A DNA stretch of 64,000 bases, from positions 62,001 to 126,000 of the forward strand of contig CAZTTO010000009.1 of assembly GCA_964616465.1 (NCBI GenBank), read 5' to 3'. The notes beneath the pieces are model-generated. The model worked only from the letters and a program-made list of their open reading frames with translations. It had not been told where the DNA came from and did not search any database. The stretch's first letter is position 1. Each line of letters begins with the position of its first letter. The translations under genes and the position numbers were made by a program. This document shows, piece after piece, positions 45,577 to 54,678 of this stretch. Origin of the DNA: JAFLBI01 sp964616465 (GTDB lineage Bacteria > Bacteroidota > Bacteroidia > Chitinophagales > Chitinophagaceae).

Positions 45577-46944
45577 TTAATCTTTCTTTTGCTCAAATAG
45601 CTTTTCTTTCTTTACTACTTTAACTTTATCACCTTCTTTTAAAGTTTTACTTACCACATTATATGGACCAACTATAACCTCGTCGCCAACTTTTAATCCT
45701 GTTAGTATCTCAATATGATTTAAATCTTGAATGTCTGTTTTAACCTTAGACTTCTTTACGGTTCCATCTGTTTGCAACACAAATACTACTTCTTCTATAT
45801 CATCTGATGAAGATTTATCTGCATTCTCAGTTGTTGGCTTTTCATTCTTTTCACCTTCCCCTTTATCTGAAGAACTACTTTCCTTTTTAGAATCTCTAGT
45901 AGTTACAGCATTCAATGCTACTGCAATAACATCCCGTTTCGTTTTGGTTTGAATATCTGCGCTAGCTGTCATACCTGGTCGGAAAGGAAAACGATTTTTA
46001 CTGCTAATTAAATCCTTATAGCTTTCTGGCATTAATCGAATGTGTACTTTATAGTTTGTTACCTCATTTGAGCTTGCAACACCAGTTGCAGAATTAAGTT
46101 GAGGATTAGCAATTTTATATACTACACCTTTAAATTTTCTATTATTATATGCATCTACTTCAACCAATGCAGTATCACCAATTTTTACTTTAGTGATATC
46201 ATTTTCACCTACATCTACGCGTACTTCAAAACTACTCATATCGGCAATTCGCATCATTTCAGTACCAGCCATTTGAGCAGTACCAACTACGCGCTCACCT
46301 TTTTTAACTGCTAATAAGCTCACTACCCCATTCATAGGAGCTACAATTGTTGTTCTACTAACATCTTTGTTAGCTCTATTCAATTGTGCTTCGGCACTTT
46401 TAACTGCAGCCTTTAAACCGTTAATACCCTCTATAGCAGCATTTAAATTAGCTTGAGCCGACTTATATGCTTGTTCAGCCTGTTCGTACTCAAGTTTTGA
46501 AATAACTTTTTCGTCATATAATTTTTTCTGTCTATTATAGTTAGCTTCAGCTTGAGCTAGATTGGCTCTTAAAGCTCCAAGTTGAGCAACTGAGTTTGAA
46601 ACCTGTGCTTGCTGTTGACTAACAATTGCTGATGCTTGATCCTTTTGAGTACTCAAGATGTCCGCATATATGCGTGCTAGTACTTGTCCACGGCTAACAC
46701 TATCACCTTCATTTACAGTAAGCTCCACAATCTCACCACTTATATCTGGACTTACTTTTACTTCAACCTCTGGATAAACTTTACCGCTTGCATTTACGGT
46801 TTCAATAATAGTTCTTGTTACTACCTTTTCTGTTGTTACCTCAATACCCTCTTCTTTACCTATAACGCCCCCCTTTTTTAGTCCAACTAAAACTAGTAAT
46901 ACTGCAACTAATGCAACTATGACCCAAATAATTTTTTTACTCAT
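45577..46944 (-). CDS. Efflux periplasmic adaptor (HlyD/MacA-like)
   Basis: 455 aa. One N-terminal membrane helix (about residues 4-22), split lipoyl domain (KVSPDISGEIVELTVNEGDSV ... TIVAPMNGVVSLLAVKKGE), a long helical hairpin about 110-205, and beta-barrel domains. A Ser/Glu/Lys/Asp low-complexity insert (about residues 355-385) interrupts the C-terminal domain. Partner of the TolC-like protein 18 bp upstream. The inner-membrane pump (MacB-type or RND) is not adjacent: a terminator follows. Confidence 0.87.
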   Translation of the reverse strand: MSKKIIWVIVALVAVLLVLVGLKKGGVIGKEEGIEVTTEKVVTRTIIETVNASGKVYPEVEVKVSPDISGEIVELTVNEGDSVSRGQVLARIYADILSTQKDQASAIVSQQQAQVSNSVAQLGALRANLAQAEANYNRQKKLYDEKVISKLEYEQAEQAYKSAQANLNAAIEGINGLKAAVKSAEAQLNRANKDVSRTTIVAPMNGVVSLLAVKKGERVVGTAQMAGTEMMRIADMSSFEVRVDVGENDITKVKIGDTALVEVDAYNNRKFKGVVYKIANPQLNSATGVASSNEVTNYKVHIRLMPESYKDLISSKNRFPFRPGMTASADIQTKTKRDVIAVALNAVTTRDSKKESSSSDKGEGEKNEKPTTENADKSSSDDIEEVVFVLQTDGTVKKSKVKTDIQDLNHIEILTGLKVGDEVIVGPYNVVSKTLKEGDKVKVVKKEKLFEQKKD

Positions 46945-46962
46945 AAAACAATTGTGTGTGGT

Positions 46963-48411
46963 TTATAATTTTAATCCTTGTCCTTTATAAAATTCAAGCA
47001 ACTTTAGTCTAAAAACATAATCAAATTGATTATTCAGCTTTTCTAGCTTAACACGTAATAGATTATTCTGATTTGTTATTAGGTCTAATGTATTGCTAAA
47101 TCCAGCTTCATATCTTTTAACAGCCATTTCATATACCTTTTCTGAAGCTTTTTCAGATTGAATACTGCTATTATAGCGTTGCAATGCATTAATTGCATTT
47201 TGATATGCTTGATAAATATTTTGTTGTAACAATAGGTTAGCCTGTAATATATTAGTTTCAGCTTGTTCTACTTGTAATTTAGCTCTTTGCAAATTTAACT
47301 TTGCAGAGCCGTTATTGAATATGGGAATTTGCAACTGAAACCCCACATTTTGTCTGAAGTTTTGCTCTAACTGCCGACCCCATCCTTCCCAGATTTCACC
47401 AAAATTTTTTCTACTCTGTTGTACCTGAAAAGTAGGCTGTTGAACGAAATAAGGCGTACCACCTACATTTACAAATGCAGGTGTGGTAGCAGTTCCGGTA
47501 GGAATTACACCCGATACTTTTTTACTTGGAGATGCAAAGTTTGTAGCAAGCCCCCCAAATGCTGTAATTGTTGGGTAAAATGAACTCTTAGCAACTTTTA
47601 CACCAAGCTTTTGAGCATCAAGTCTAAGTTCATTCACTTTTTGTGCTGGCTGATTTGATAAAGCCAATTTATATAAATAAGCAGGATCTAATTCGGCCAA
47701 TGGCTCAACAGGAATTTGATCAATAGGCGGTGTACTTGGAACAAAGGACATTGCCATATCAATATTTAAGAGTGCTTTTAGTTGAATAACGCTTTGCTCG
47801 TAATTTGTGGAAGCTGTAACAACATTTGCACTATCTCTGGCCAACTGCGCTTCAATTTCTGCAGCATTCACTTCGGGTAAGTTACCAGCTGCTACACGCT
47901 GACGAGTTAAAGCAAGCTGAGTTTTAGTTTGATTCATTTGAACCTGAGCAATTTCAATTTGCTGCTTGCTTGCAAGCACATTTAAGTAAAAGGTTGCAAC
48001 ATTTAAAGCAATATCATTTTCTACTCTTTTGATATCTTCTCTTGCTGCTTTCTCATTGATTTGTGCCTGAGAAAGCTCATACTTTAATCTTCCCCAGTTA
48101 AAAACCTGAATGCCTACGTTTGCTCCTATTCCTTGAAACGTTAACTGCGTGGTAGTAAACAAGTTGGTTGTAGGATCAATAGATCTACCCCATTGAGTTC
48201 CTAAACTGGTATTAGCACTGGCATTTGGCAATTGAGCCCATTTTGCCGCTTGGGTTTGTACTCCCGCAAGTCTAGCTTGAATATCTGCCTGCTTTACAGA
48301 AATATTATTTTGGATAGCATAGCTTACACAACGCTGCAAGTCCCATTTCTCCTGCCCAAATAGACCGAGTACAGCCAAATTAGTAGTAAATAAGAATAAA
48401 AACTTTTTCAT
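46963..48411 (-). CDS. TolC-family outer-membrane efflux protein
   Basis: 482 aa. Signal peptide MKKFLFLFTTNLAVLGLFGQ; two outer-membrane efflux repeats: helical stretches around IALNVATFYLNVLASKQQIEIAQ and LQQNIYQAYQNAINALQRYN with intervening beta strands, ending in LKLLEFYKG. Forms the outer channel with the adaptor downstream. An exact -7 box (TACATTTG, minus strand, at 48416-48423) lies 4 nt before the ATG. Confidence 0.9.
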   Translation of the reverse strand: MKKFLFLFTTNLAVLGLFGQEKWDLQRCVSYAIQNNISVKQADIQARLAGVQTQAAKWAQLPNASANTSLGTQWGRSIDPTTNLFTTTQLTFQGIGANVGIQVFNWGRLKYELSQAQINEKAAREDIKRVENDIALNVATFYLNVLASKQQIEIAQVQMNQTKTQLALTRQRVAAGNLPEVNAAEIEAQLARDSANVVTASTNYEQSVIQLKALLNIDMAMSFVPSTPPIDQIPVEPLAELDPAYLYKLALSNQPAQKVNELRLDAQKLGVKVAKSSFYPTITAFGGLATNFASPSKKVSGVIPTGTATTPAFVNVGGTPYFVQQPTFQVQQSRKNFGEIWEGWGRQLEQNFRQNVGFQLQIPIFNNGSAKLNLQRAKLQVEQAETNILQANLLLQQNIYQAYQNAINALQRYNSSIQSEKASEKVYEMAVKRYEAGFSNTLDLITNQNNLLRVKLEKLNNQFDYVFRLKLLEFYKGQGLKL

Positions 48412-48415
48412 TTAA

Positions 48416-48423
48416 CAAATGTA
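48416..48423 (-). promoter_or_regulatory. -7 box of the efflux operon
   Basis: TACATTTG on the minus strand, 4 nt before ATG 48411; predicts a leaderless mRNA. Confidence 0.45.
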
Positions 48424-48493
48424 ACCAGACTTTACTGACCCATACATGAAAATAGACAGACGGACTAAAATGCCCTTTTTTGTACAAATTGAA

Positions 48494-49669
48494 TTATGAA
48501 AGGTCTTGAACGGCTAAAAATGCACTATTTAGATCATTTATTAAATAGGTGGGGTCTTCCATACCCACATACAAACGAACCATTCTATATTGCTTATTTA
48601 AAGGATTAAATTCATGCTTTTCAATTCCTGCACACTTGGGCATTACCAGCGATTCATATCCTCCCCAGCTTACCGCCAACAAAAAAGACTTTAAAGAGTT
48701 AATGAAGAATTCAATTTTGTCTATTTGATTCAATTTCAATGTAAAACTAAATAATCCACCAGCCTCCTTCATTTGAGCTTTTGCTATACTGTATTGAGCA
48801 AACGATGGATCTAGAGGGTAGAATACCTCTTCAACTAAAGGATGTTCTTTAAGGAACTCCATCACTTTCTGTGCCGACTTCGAACTTCTCTCGAGTCTTG
48901 TCTCTAATGTCCGTATACCACGTAGTAGTAACCATGCGTTAAATGGCTGAATCCCTGATCCAACACACATATACTCACTCCTAAACATGGGTTCAATTAG
49001 TGCAGAAGAACCAGCAATAACGCCTGCAACAACATCGCTGTGCCCACTTATGTACTTTGTAGCAGACTGAATTGATAAGTCTATTCCAAGTGAGATAGGT
49101 TGTTGATAAATAGGTGTACAATAGCTGTTATCACAAATAGTAATAATGCCCTTTGATTTCGCAAATCTTGCAACCGCTGATAAATCCTGAATTGCAAAAT
49201 CCCAACTATTTGGTGATTCTAAATATATGAGAGTTGTATTAGGTTTACTCGCAGCTTCAAAATTTGCAATATCTCTTCCATCCACATAAGTACAAGTAAT
49301 ACCCCATTTTGGAAGTATTTGATCAAATAAATGTCGGGCCCACGAATAAGGTTCCTTGACTGAAATAATATGATCCCCAGATTTTACTTGAGAAACAACC
49401 GACAAAAAAATAGCAGCAGCGCCACTATTTACTACCAATGCATCTTCAGCACCATCTAATGCAGCTAGCTTTTTACATAATATATCAACTGTTGGATTCT
49501 TACCCCTGCTATATAAAAAAGTACTATACTCATCCTTAAATGCACTTCGAATGGATGCTACACTTGAAAATGCAAAATTTGAAGTTTGTATAACAGGTGG
49601 AGCAACACTTCTAAAGTAATTGTCCCGGTCTTCGCCAAGTGAAAATAATATGTGCGATAAATCATCCAT
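48494..49669 (-). CDS. Cys/Met-metabolism PLP enzyme (cystathionine gamma-synthase/lyase type)
   Basis: 391 aa, fold-type I PLP enzyme of the CGS family. The PLP lysine is in SATKYISGHSDVV; other signatures are NSGAAAIFLSV (phosphate-binding) and YLESPNSW. Could be cystathionine gamma-synthase, beta/gamma-lyase or methionine gamma-lyase. It abuts the amino-acid permease gene with no gap, so permease and lyase probably share a transcript and a substrate (context inference, a sulfur amino acid). Confidence 0.83.
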   Translation of the reverse strand: MDDLSHILFSLGEDRDNYFRSVAPPVIQTSNFAFSSVASIRSAFKDEYSTFLYSRGKNPTVDILCKKLAALDGAEDALVVNSGAAAIFLSVVSQVKSGDHIISVKEPYSWARHLFDQILPKWGITCTYVDGRDIANFEAASKPNTTLIYLESPNSWDFAIQDLSAVARFAKSKGIITICDNSYCTPIYQQPISLGIDLSIQSATKYISGHSDVVAGVIAGSSALIEPMFRSEYMCVGSGIQPFNAWLLLRGIRTLETRLERSSKSAQKVMEFLKEHPLVEEVFYPLDPSFAQYSIAKAQMKEAGGLFSFTLKLNQIDKIEFFINSLKSFLLAVSWGGYESLVMPKCAGIEKHEFNPLNKQYRMVRLYVGMEDPTYLINDLNSAFLAVQDLS

Positions 49670-50995
49670 CTATGCAGTCTTAAATTTTTTAGAGATAAAG
49701 AAAATGACCATAAAAACCCCCAATACTATTAATCCAGTAAGCGCCGTACTCAAATCTTGCAATGCAATACTTATTCCTACAAAAGCATAGTTAGCAATAA
49801 AAAATAATGGTATCCAAGGATACAGTTTCATCTTAAAAATACCAGTTCCATCAAGGTGTTTTGTTTCTCTTCGCAATTTAAAAATTGCTGCACTACTTGC
49901 AATCATTCCAAAACAATCTAAAAAGATGGTGAAATTGAGAATTTTTTCAAAGGTTTGAGCAAAAAATAAAATTACAATACAAACAGCAGCAAATACCGTT
50001 AATGAAACAACTAGCACTTGATTTTTAGGGTCTGACTTAGAGAAAATTTTCGGGAGCGCCCCCTCTTCACTCATAGCATACATCACACGTGGATTAGAAA
50101 GTAGCAACGCATTGACGTATGCTAACACACCAAAAAATAAGAAAAAAGAAAAGATGTCAGCAGCTTGCGTACCCATGATTCTTTCAATAACCACATATGC
50201 AATTTCACGCTCACCTTTCATTTGCTCAAAACCAACTACATAGTAGTAGCTAAGATTTGCTAATAAATAGAGCGTAATAATTATTCCTATTCCAATGAAA
50301 ATTCCTTTTGGAATATTTTTTTGAGGTTGGTCTACTTCTTTTCCGAAATTGATGGTTTGTTGATACCCACCGTATGTAAATGACACTGCAATTAAACTCA
50401 ATCCTAAACTCTGAATCCAACTTATTTGAGGACCTGCGCTATCAACAATGGCTTCAACAGGAACGGCATGTTTCTCTGGAAAGAATAATGCACCAATAAT
50501 AATAACCACCATTGCAATTTTAATGAGCATAAGTACATTCTGGGTGGCAGAGCTCATTTTCAAACCTTTTAAGTTGATGAAATAAAAAACTCCAATTGCA
50601 ATACAACTAATGAGTGCTTTATGAATATCTGTCCAAGCATATTCTGGAAAAAGCTTAGTGATATATCCTGCTCCAATTAAAGCAACTCCACTTAATGAAG
50701 CCGCGTTACTGATAAGTATGATACAATTAATTGCAAACGCTATACTCGGATGGTAAGCATAACTAAATACTTTATAATAACCTCCAGTAACTGGATACCT
50801 ACTTCCAATTTCAGCATAAGTCAAAGCACCACATAATGCAACCAAACCGCCAATAACCCATGCACTAAAATAAACTGTTGGATCAACCGCATCTTTTGCA
50901 CTGGTTGCAGCTGTTCTAAAAATTCCCATCCCAATCACAAGCCCAACCACAATCATTATAAATGAAAACAATCCTAACTTCTGCTGCTGTTGCAT
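49670..50995 (-). CDS. APC-family amino acid permease
   Basis: 441 aa with about twelve membrane helices. It opens MQQQQKLGLFSFIMIVVGLVIGMGIF (helix 1 with the GxGIF unwound substrate site) and contains YAEIGSRYPVTGGYYKVF, hallmarks of the APC/LAT group. Start at ATG 50995; a TTG at 51028 is less likely. Co-directional with the PLP lyase immediately downstream. Substrate inferred to be an amino acid. Confidence 0.85.
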   Translation of the reverse strand: MQQQQKLGLFSFIMIVVGLVIGMGIFRTAATSAKDAVDPTVYFSAWVIGGLVALCGALTYAEIGSRYPVTGGYYKVFSYAYHPSIAFAINCIILISNAASLSGVALIGAGYITKLFPEYAWTDIHKALISCIAIGVFYFINLKGLKMSSATQNVLMLIKIAMVVIIIGALFFPEKHAVPVEAIVDSAGPQISWIQSLGLSLIAVSFTYGGYQQTINFGKEVDQPQKNIPKGIFIGIGIIITLYLLANLSYYYVVGFEQMKGEREIAYVVIERIMGTQAADIFSFFLFFGVLAYVNALLLSNPRVMYAMSEEGALPKIFSKSDPKNQVLVVSLTVFAAVCIVILFFAQTFEKILNFTIFLDCFGMIASSAAIFKLRRETKHLDGTGIFKMKLYPWIPLFFIANYAFVGISIALQDLSTALTGLIVLGVFMVIFFISKKFKTA

Positions 50996-51054
50996 GATAA
51001 TGTTTCTATTTGGTCGGGAAATTAACAATTGTTAAAGAAGTGTGAGAAAGAAAA

Positions 51055-51086
51055 TTTGGAAAGCGCAATACACTAGTCCATTTTTG
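51055..51086 (+). promoter_or_regulatory. Promoter of the cobalamin operon
   Basis: TTTG (51055-51058), 20-nt spacer, CATTTTTG (51079-51086; one mismatch to TAnnTTTG). Predicted transcript start near 51092, at the 5' edge of the riboswitch. Confidence 0.5.
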
Positions 51087-51089
51087 TAC

Positions 51090-51272
51090 TGCATTTGGTT
51101 TCAGACTAGACAAGATTTAGTGTGAATTAAAAGGGAAACAGGTGTAATTCCTGTGCTATCCCCGTAGCTGTAAATTGTTGCCTCAAGCAATTTTATAACA
51201 AAAAACCACTGTTCAACAGAAGAATGGGAAGGTGTTATGAAAGACAATAAGCCAGAAGACCTGCCAACTGCA
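51090..51272 (+). promoter_or_regulatory. Cobalamin (AdoCbl/B12) riboswitch
   Basis: Cobalamin aptamer. Conserved pieces in order: GGGAAACAGGTG (about 51133-51144), ATTCCTGTGCTATCCCCG, GCTGTAA, CCACTG, GGGAAGGTG, and the B12 box AATAAGCCAGAAGACCTGCC (51248-51265 region). The closing stem pairs TGCA-TTGG (51090-51098) with CCAA-TGCA (51264-51272). It lies upstream of btuB-cobT and the cobS/cobC genes, so it should repress them when B12 is sufficient. Confidence 0.93.
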
Positions 51273-51360
51273 TATTCATTCACGGCTTTCGGGTGAAAGG
51301 CATGGGATGTTACCTGTCGCTGCAGAGACAAGCTACGTCCGTTCTTTTTATGATTCGAAA

Positions 51361-51395
51361 GCTCATTGTTCATCAAAAAAAACTAAACAATGAGC
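51361..51395 (+). promoter_or_regulatory. Start-codon-sequestering hairpin of btuB
   Basis: GCTCATTGTT (51361-51370) is a perfect complement of AACAATGAGC (51386-51395), which contains the btuB ATG (51390-51392). Ten base pairs, 15-nt A-rich loop. Probably the riboswitch expression platform acting on translation initiation; how the aptamer, 88 nt upstream, controls it is not visible. Confidence 0.65.
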
Positions 51396-53327
51396 AAAAA
51401 AACAATGCTCGCTTTGGGTATAGTTCTACTTCAGACTACCCAAGCACAAAAAACTGACACAACCACTACACAATTTCTTAAAGATGTGGTTGTCACTGCT
51501 AACAAATTTTCTCAGAAACAAAACACAACTGGAAAAGTAATTTCTGTTATTGATCAATCCACCATTGAGAAAAGTGGAGGAAGAACACTTGCTCAACTGC
51601 TCAATGACCAGGCAGGTATTACAATCAACGGGGCACTCAATAATGCTGGAACCAACCAAACCATTTTTATGAGAGGAGCTTCCGCGGGAAGAACACTGAT
51701 TCTTATTGATGGTATTCCTGCTTACGATCCTTCATTAATTAACAATGAGTTTGATTTAAATCTTTTATCTCTTTCTGATATCGAAAGAATTGAAGTCTGT
51801 AGAGGTGCGCAAAGTACTTTATATGGAAGTGATGCTGCTGGTGGTGTAATTAATATAATTACAACCCCTCAGGCAAAAGGAAAATTACTGCAAATGAAGA
51901 CCACACTTACTGGTGGCAATCTAGGAACCTTTAGAGGTAGTACACAATTGTTTGGCAACAATGATAAATGGAGCTATGTAGTAAAATATTCTAGAAACCA
52001 AACAAATGGATTTTCTGCTGCCTTTGATAGTACTTCTAAAAACGATTTTGAAAGAGACGGCTTTATTGGCAATGTTTTTAGCGGTTCTGCTACTTATCGT
52101 TTTTCAAATGCATTTAGTATTAGAACTTTCGCTCAACACAATGAGTATAGAACAGATATAGATGCAGGTGTTTTTTCTGATGAAAGAGATTTCACTCTAA
52201 AAAGTAAAAACAGACTAGCAGGATTTTCTTTGAACTATCAATTAGATAAAACTCAGCTCACATTCAACTACCAATACAATGATATCAAAAGAAACTTTCT
52301 AAACGATAGTTTGCATAGACCCGGTTTTACAAGATTTAGTACTGACGATTATGACGGCATTGCTCGCTTTGTAGAATTATATGGAAGCTTTCAACTAGCA
52401 AAAGGAGTTCGTCTATTACAAGGTGCCGACTTCCGACATAGCAGTATGAATAGCCGCTTCTTTTCTGTAAGTTCTTTTGGCCCTTTTTCAAGCCAATTCA
52501 AGGACACATCGTTAAGTCAGGCTTCAGCTTATGCATCAATTTTTTTAAATGACGCAAAAGAGAACTTATTTTTAGAATTAGGAGGAAGATTGAATGTACA
52601 TAGCAGATATGGCGATAATACAACATTCACTATTAATCCTTCTGCAAGATTATCAGATAAGTGGAGGGTTTTTGGAAGTATAGCAAGTGCATTCAAAGCG
52701 CCTTCACTTTTTCAACTGTATTCTTCAAACGGTAATAGAAACTTGTTACCCGAGACTTCTGTAACCTATGAGGTTGGAACACAATACTCATCAAAAAACT
52801 TTAATCAAAGATTTGTTTATTTCAACAGAAGAGTTGAAAATGGAATTGACTTCAACTTTATTACTTTCAGATATTTCAACTTCTTAGAACAAACTGTTCA
52901 AGGGCTAGAATGGGAAGGTAAATGGCAGCCTACTAAAGGGCTTCAAATTGAGGGTAACTATACTTATTTACATGCTAGAGAAACAACACAGAGCAGAACT
53001 ACGTTTAAAGACACAACCTATAGCCACGTATTGAGACGACCAGCCCATCATGTAAACCTTCAGATTTCTTATACAAAAGACGAACGTTGGCATGCTTCTC
53101 TAAATGCTAAATATGTAAGTAGTCGCTTTGATGTTGGCGGCTTTAGAAGGGATGATGTACAATTAGATGGTTACTTTTTATTAAATGCATATGGAGAGTA
53201 TGTATTCAATCCTAAGTTAAAATGGTTCGCAGACATACAAAATTTACTTCAAACAGAGTTTTTTGACATCAGAGGGTTTAACAGTCAACCAAGACTTATA
53301 CAGACAGGAATAAGAATTCAGCTATAA
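51390..53327 (+). CDS. btuB: TonB-dependent vitamin B12 receptor
   Basis: 645 aa outer-membrane receptor. Signal peptide MSKKTMLALGIVLLQTTQAQ, TonB-box-like KDVVVTANKF, plug domain about residues 45-155 (GRTLAQLLNDQAGITINGAL, IERIEVCRGAQSTLYGSDA), then a 22-strand-type barrel ending in a Gln-Leu. Its place directly behind a cobalamin riboswitch and ahead of cobT makes B12 or a cobinamide the likely substrate. Start codon lies in a hairpin. Confidence 0.88.
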   Translation: MSKKTMLALGIVLLQTTQAQKTDTTTTQFLKDVVVTANKFSQKQNTTGKVISVIDQSTIEKSGGRTLAQLLNDQAGITINGALNNAGTNQTIFMRGASAGRTLILIDGIPAYDPSLINNEFDLNLLSLSDIERIEVCRGAQSTLYGSDAAGGVINIITTPQAKGKLLQMKTTLTGGNLGTFRGSTQLFGNNDKWSYVVKYSRNQTNGFSAAFDSTSKNDFERDGFIGNVFSGSATYRFSNAFSIRTFAQHNEYRTDIDAGVFSDERDFTLKSKNRLAGFSLNYQLDKTQLTFNYQYNDIKRNFLNDSLHRPGFTRFSTDDYDGIARFVELYGSFQLAKGVRLLQGADFRHSSMNSRFFSVSSFGPFSSQFKDTSLSQASAYASIFLNDAKENLFLELGGRLNVHSRYGDNTTFTINPSARLSDKWRVFGSIASAFKAPSLFQLYSSNGNRNLLPETSVTYEVGTQYSSKNFNQRFVYFNRRVENGIDFNFITFRYFNFLEQTVQGLEWEGKWQPTKGLQIEGNYTYLHARETTQSRTTFKDTTYSHVLRRPAHHVNLQISYTKDERWHASLNAKYVSSRFDVGGFRRDDVQLDGYFLLNAYGEYVFNPKLKWFADIQNLLQTEFFDIRGFNSQPRLIQTGIRIQL

Positions 53328-53337
53328 TTTTTCAACC

Positions 53338-53374
53338 GCAACTACTTAATGAACTTAAGTAGTTGCATTATTTT
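53338..53374 (+). terminator. Long hairpin between btuB and cobT
   Basis: GCAACTACTTAA (53338-53349), loop TGAAC, TTAAGTAGTTGC (53355-53366): 12 perfect base pairs, then ATTATTTT. It looks like a weak terminator or mRNA-processing/stability element that may lower cobT relative to btuB. Confidence 0.65.
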
Positions 53375-53379
53375 CATCT

Positions 53380-54387
53380 ATGCAGCAGTTACATGAAGCC
53401 TTAATTGAAAAAGTAAATCAAAAAACAAAACCCATTGGCTCATTAGGTAAATTGGAAGAACTTGCCATACAAATTGGATTGGTTCAGCAAACTCTTTCTC
53501 CTACAATTATAAATCCTACAATTGTTGTATTTGCTGGGGATCATGGAATAGCTTCTACTGGCTTAGTTAATCCATTTCCTCAAGAAGTTACAGCACAAAT
53601 GGTTTACAATTTCGTAAATGGTGGGGCTGCAATTAATGTATTTGCAAAACTTCATGCTGTAGACTTATCAATTGTTAACGCAGGTGTTGCCGCAGAATTT
53701 CCTGGTGACTTACCTATTATTCACGCTTCTATTGCAAAAGGAACAAAAAACTATTTGACAGATTTTGCTATGAGCGAAACACAAGCCAATCAAGCAATTG
53801 AAACAGGTAAATCAATTGTTCAAGATATTTATAAATCGGGATGTAATACAATTGGCTTTGGTGAGATGGGTATTGGAAATAGTTCTTCGGCTGCACTCAT
53901 TATGTCAAATTTGTTACAAATCCCTTTAGAAAAATGTGTGGGGGCAGGAACTGGTGCAAACATTGAGCAAAAATTAAATACGCTAAAACAGGTTTCTAAT
54001 TTTCATGAACTAGAAATAAACAAATATACTCCTGTAGATTTATTGCAGCGAGTTGGTGGATTTGAAATAGCTATGATGATGGGAGCGTTTTTAGAAGCCT
54101 ATTCGAATGACATGCTCATTTTAGTGGATGGTTTTATAGCAACAGCTGCATTTTTATTAGCGTACAAAACAAACAGCCAAATAGTTAGTAATGCAGTTTT
54201 TGCTCATTGTAGTCATGAAAAGGGACATACAACCATGCTTAACTACTTACATGTGAAACCTATCCTTCAGTTAGACATGAGATTGGGTGAAGGAACAGGA
54301 GCTGCTTTGGCAATTCCCATAATTAAATCGGCCTGTGCTATGATCAATGAAATAGCTAGCTTTGAGACTGCTGGTATCTCTTCTTAA
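53380..54387 (+). CDS. cobT: Nicotinate-nucleotide-dimethylbenzimidazole phosphoribosyltransferase
   Basis: 335 aa; activates the lower-ligand base of cobalamin to alpha-ribazole phosphate. Signatures: KPIGSLGKLEELA, VFAGDHGIASTG, NFVNGGAAINVFA, GEMGIGNSSSAA, VGAGTGAN and LDMRLGEGTGAALA, which carries the catalytic Glu. Full length. Follows the btuB hairpin on the same strand. Confidence 0.95.
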   Translation: MQQLHEALIEKVNQKTKPIGSLGKLEELAIQIGLVQQTLSPTIINPTIVVFAGDHGIASTGLVNPFPQEVTAQMVYNFVNGGAAINVFAKLHAVDLSIVNAGVAAEFPGDLPIIHASIAKGTKNYLTDFAMSETQANQAIETGKSIVQDIYKSGCNTIGFGEMGIGNSSSAALIMSNLLQIPLEKCVGAGTGANIEQKLNTLKQVSNFHELEINKYTPVDLLQRVGGFEIAMMMGAFLEAYSNDMLILVDGFIATAAFLLAYKTNSQIVSNAVFAHCSHEKGHTTMLNYLHVKPILQLDMRLGEGTGAALAIPIIKSACAMINEIASFETAGISS

Positions 54388-54396
54388 AATTATTAT

Positions 54397-54678
54397 ATGG
54401 GAACAATTATTCATGCTGGGTTGCAATTAATTCCTTTACAAACTGTTGATCCAGAATATTCTTTAGTAAATAAAGCCATTGATGTAATTAAAGCAAGTGG
54501 ATTAAGTTTTAAAGTAACGCCTTTTGAAACAGTTGTAGCTGGTAGTTTTGAACAAATACAATCATTACTGTCTTCACTTGAACAATTAACAAAACAACAA
54601 AGCATTATTGAATGGATTATACAAGTAAGACTACATGGCAAGCTTAACACAGATTTATCATTAAGTCTAGAAGTATAA
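54397..54678 (+). CDS. Thiamine-binding-like protein (MTH1187/YkoF type)
   Basis: 93 aa, one ferredoxin-like domain: GLQLIPLQTVDPEYSLVNKAIDVI then VTPFETVVAGSFEQI, matching the MTH1187/YkoF thiamine-binding family. Related proteins bind thiamine or its pyrimidine part. It sits between cobT and cobS: 9 bp after cobT, and its stop overlaps the cobS ATG by one base (TAATG), so it is firmly inside the cobalamin operon. A link to the lower-ligand base is a guess. Confidence 0.75.
   Translation: MGTIIHAGLQLIPLQTVDPEYSLVNKAIDVIKASGLSFKVTPFETVVAGSFEQIQSLLSSLEQLTKQQSIIEWIIQVRLHGKLNTDLSLSLEV

Noticed and set aside
51101..51376. Minus-strand open frame of 91 codons
   Set aside because: It is antisense to the cobalamin riboswitch, whose conserved RNA blocks explain the region.
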